A stretch of 64,000 nucleotides of DNA, taken from Scytonema sp045865695. Lineage in GTDB: Bacteria; Cyanobacteriota; Cyanobacteriia; Cyanobacteriales; Nostocaceae. Below, in pieces: positions 63,997 through 64,000 of this stretch. The notes under the pieces are model-generated. The model ran no database searches. It saw nothing but the letters and a program-made list of their open reading frames with translations, and had not been told where the DNA came from. The translations under genes were made by a program, and so were the position numbers. Location of the stretch: contig NZ_BAACAP010000194.1 in NCBI RefSeq assembly GCF_045865695.1, positions 4,570-68,569 on the forward strand. Reading direction: 5' to 3'. Numbering within the stretch: position 1 is the stretch's first letter; each line of letters opens with the position of its first letter.

Positions 63997-64000
63997 CCAC

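Larger units (their letters stand above)
62853..64000. other. Gene-poor end of the window
   Basis: No convincing complete gene. A copy of the dispersed palindrome lies at 63127-63166 and a TTGTTTTTGCAACAATTATAA-type palindromic stretch near 63378-63400. The plus frame at 63066-63266 reads through the palindrome and has no family features. Confidence 0.35.

Noticed and set aside
1..64000. tRNA, rRNA, riboswitch or intact insertion sequence
   Set aside because: Reading both strands gave no cloverleaf with CCA-type end, no rRNA segment, no known riboswitch core and no transposase frame; a covariance-model scan was not possible.

Overview
The window looks like chromosomal DNA of a filamentous, probably heterocyst-forming cyanobacterium. 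The basis is the very frequent HIP1 palindrome (GCGATCGC), xisH/xisI-type genes, a PEP-CTERM protein, pentapeptide-repeat and kinesin-light-chain-like TPR proteins, a mycosporine (sunscreen) gene set, and many short dispersed palindromes and MITE-like repeats. No tRNA, rRNA or intact transposase was seen.

Left part (1-20 kb). The end of a PhyH-type oxygenase is followed by a 24-repeat CRISPR array without cas genes, probably transcribed right to left. Then come a kynurenine-monooxygenase-like flavoprotein, a PEP-CTERM surface protein and an extended mycosporine-like amino acid (MAA) locus. mysA, mysB and mysC form a leftward operon, followed by a second mysC copy killed by a 16-bp deletion. 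Around it lie a MysE-like NRPS (half C domain, A, T, TE) whose specificity residues read as the glycine code, an O-methyltransferase, an EamA exporter, a TauD/TfdA-like dioxygenase and an MFS transporter. The core should make 4-deoxygadusol and mycosporine-glycine. The NRPS would be expected to add a second amino acid, predicted to be glycine rather than the serine of shinorine.

Middle part (20-36 kb). This is mostly ordinary signalling and stress genes: a GAF protein, a pentapeptide membrane protein, a two-component pair with a 104-bp overlap, Dps, pirin, a hybrid histidine kinase and a condensation/acyltransferase-like enzyme. Between them are decayed genes (an epimerase tail, a frameshifted ParD antitoxin, a truncated xisH abutting a truncated NB-ARC/TPR gene).

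Right part (36-63 kb). This is a large defence island, nearly all on the minus strand. The right half is a phosphorothioation-type module: DUF4007 (SspB-like), a large P-loop ATPase (SspC-like), a short PAPS-reductase-like PP-loop protein (SspD/DndC-like) and, further left, a DndA/SspA-like cysteine desulfurase. Between them sit two paralogous two-gene units, each a GIY-YIG-like nuclease followed by a DGQHR (DndB-like) protein, facing each other tail to tail. The left half has a divergent DUF4007-like protein, a 141-residue protein, a second ATPase, a long coiled-coil protein and a NERD-pseudokinase-kinase protein. This recalls PglW/PglY of BREX type 2, but with no PglX methyltransferase or PglZ. 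The coiled-coil gene is broken by a palindrome insertion and the kinase gene by a one-base shift, so the left half may be decaying. glpK sits inside the island.

Assignments come from reading protein motifs and from memory of the families; no database search was run.
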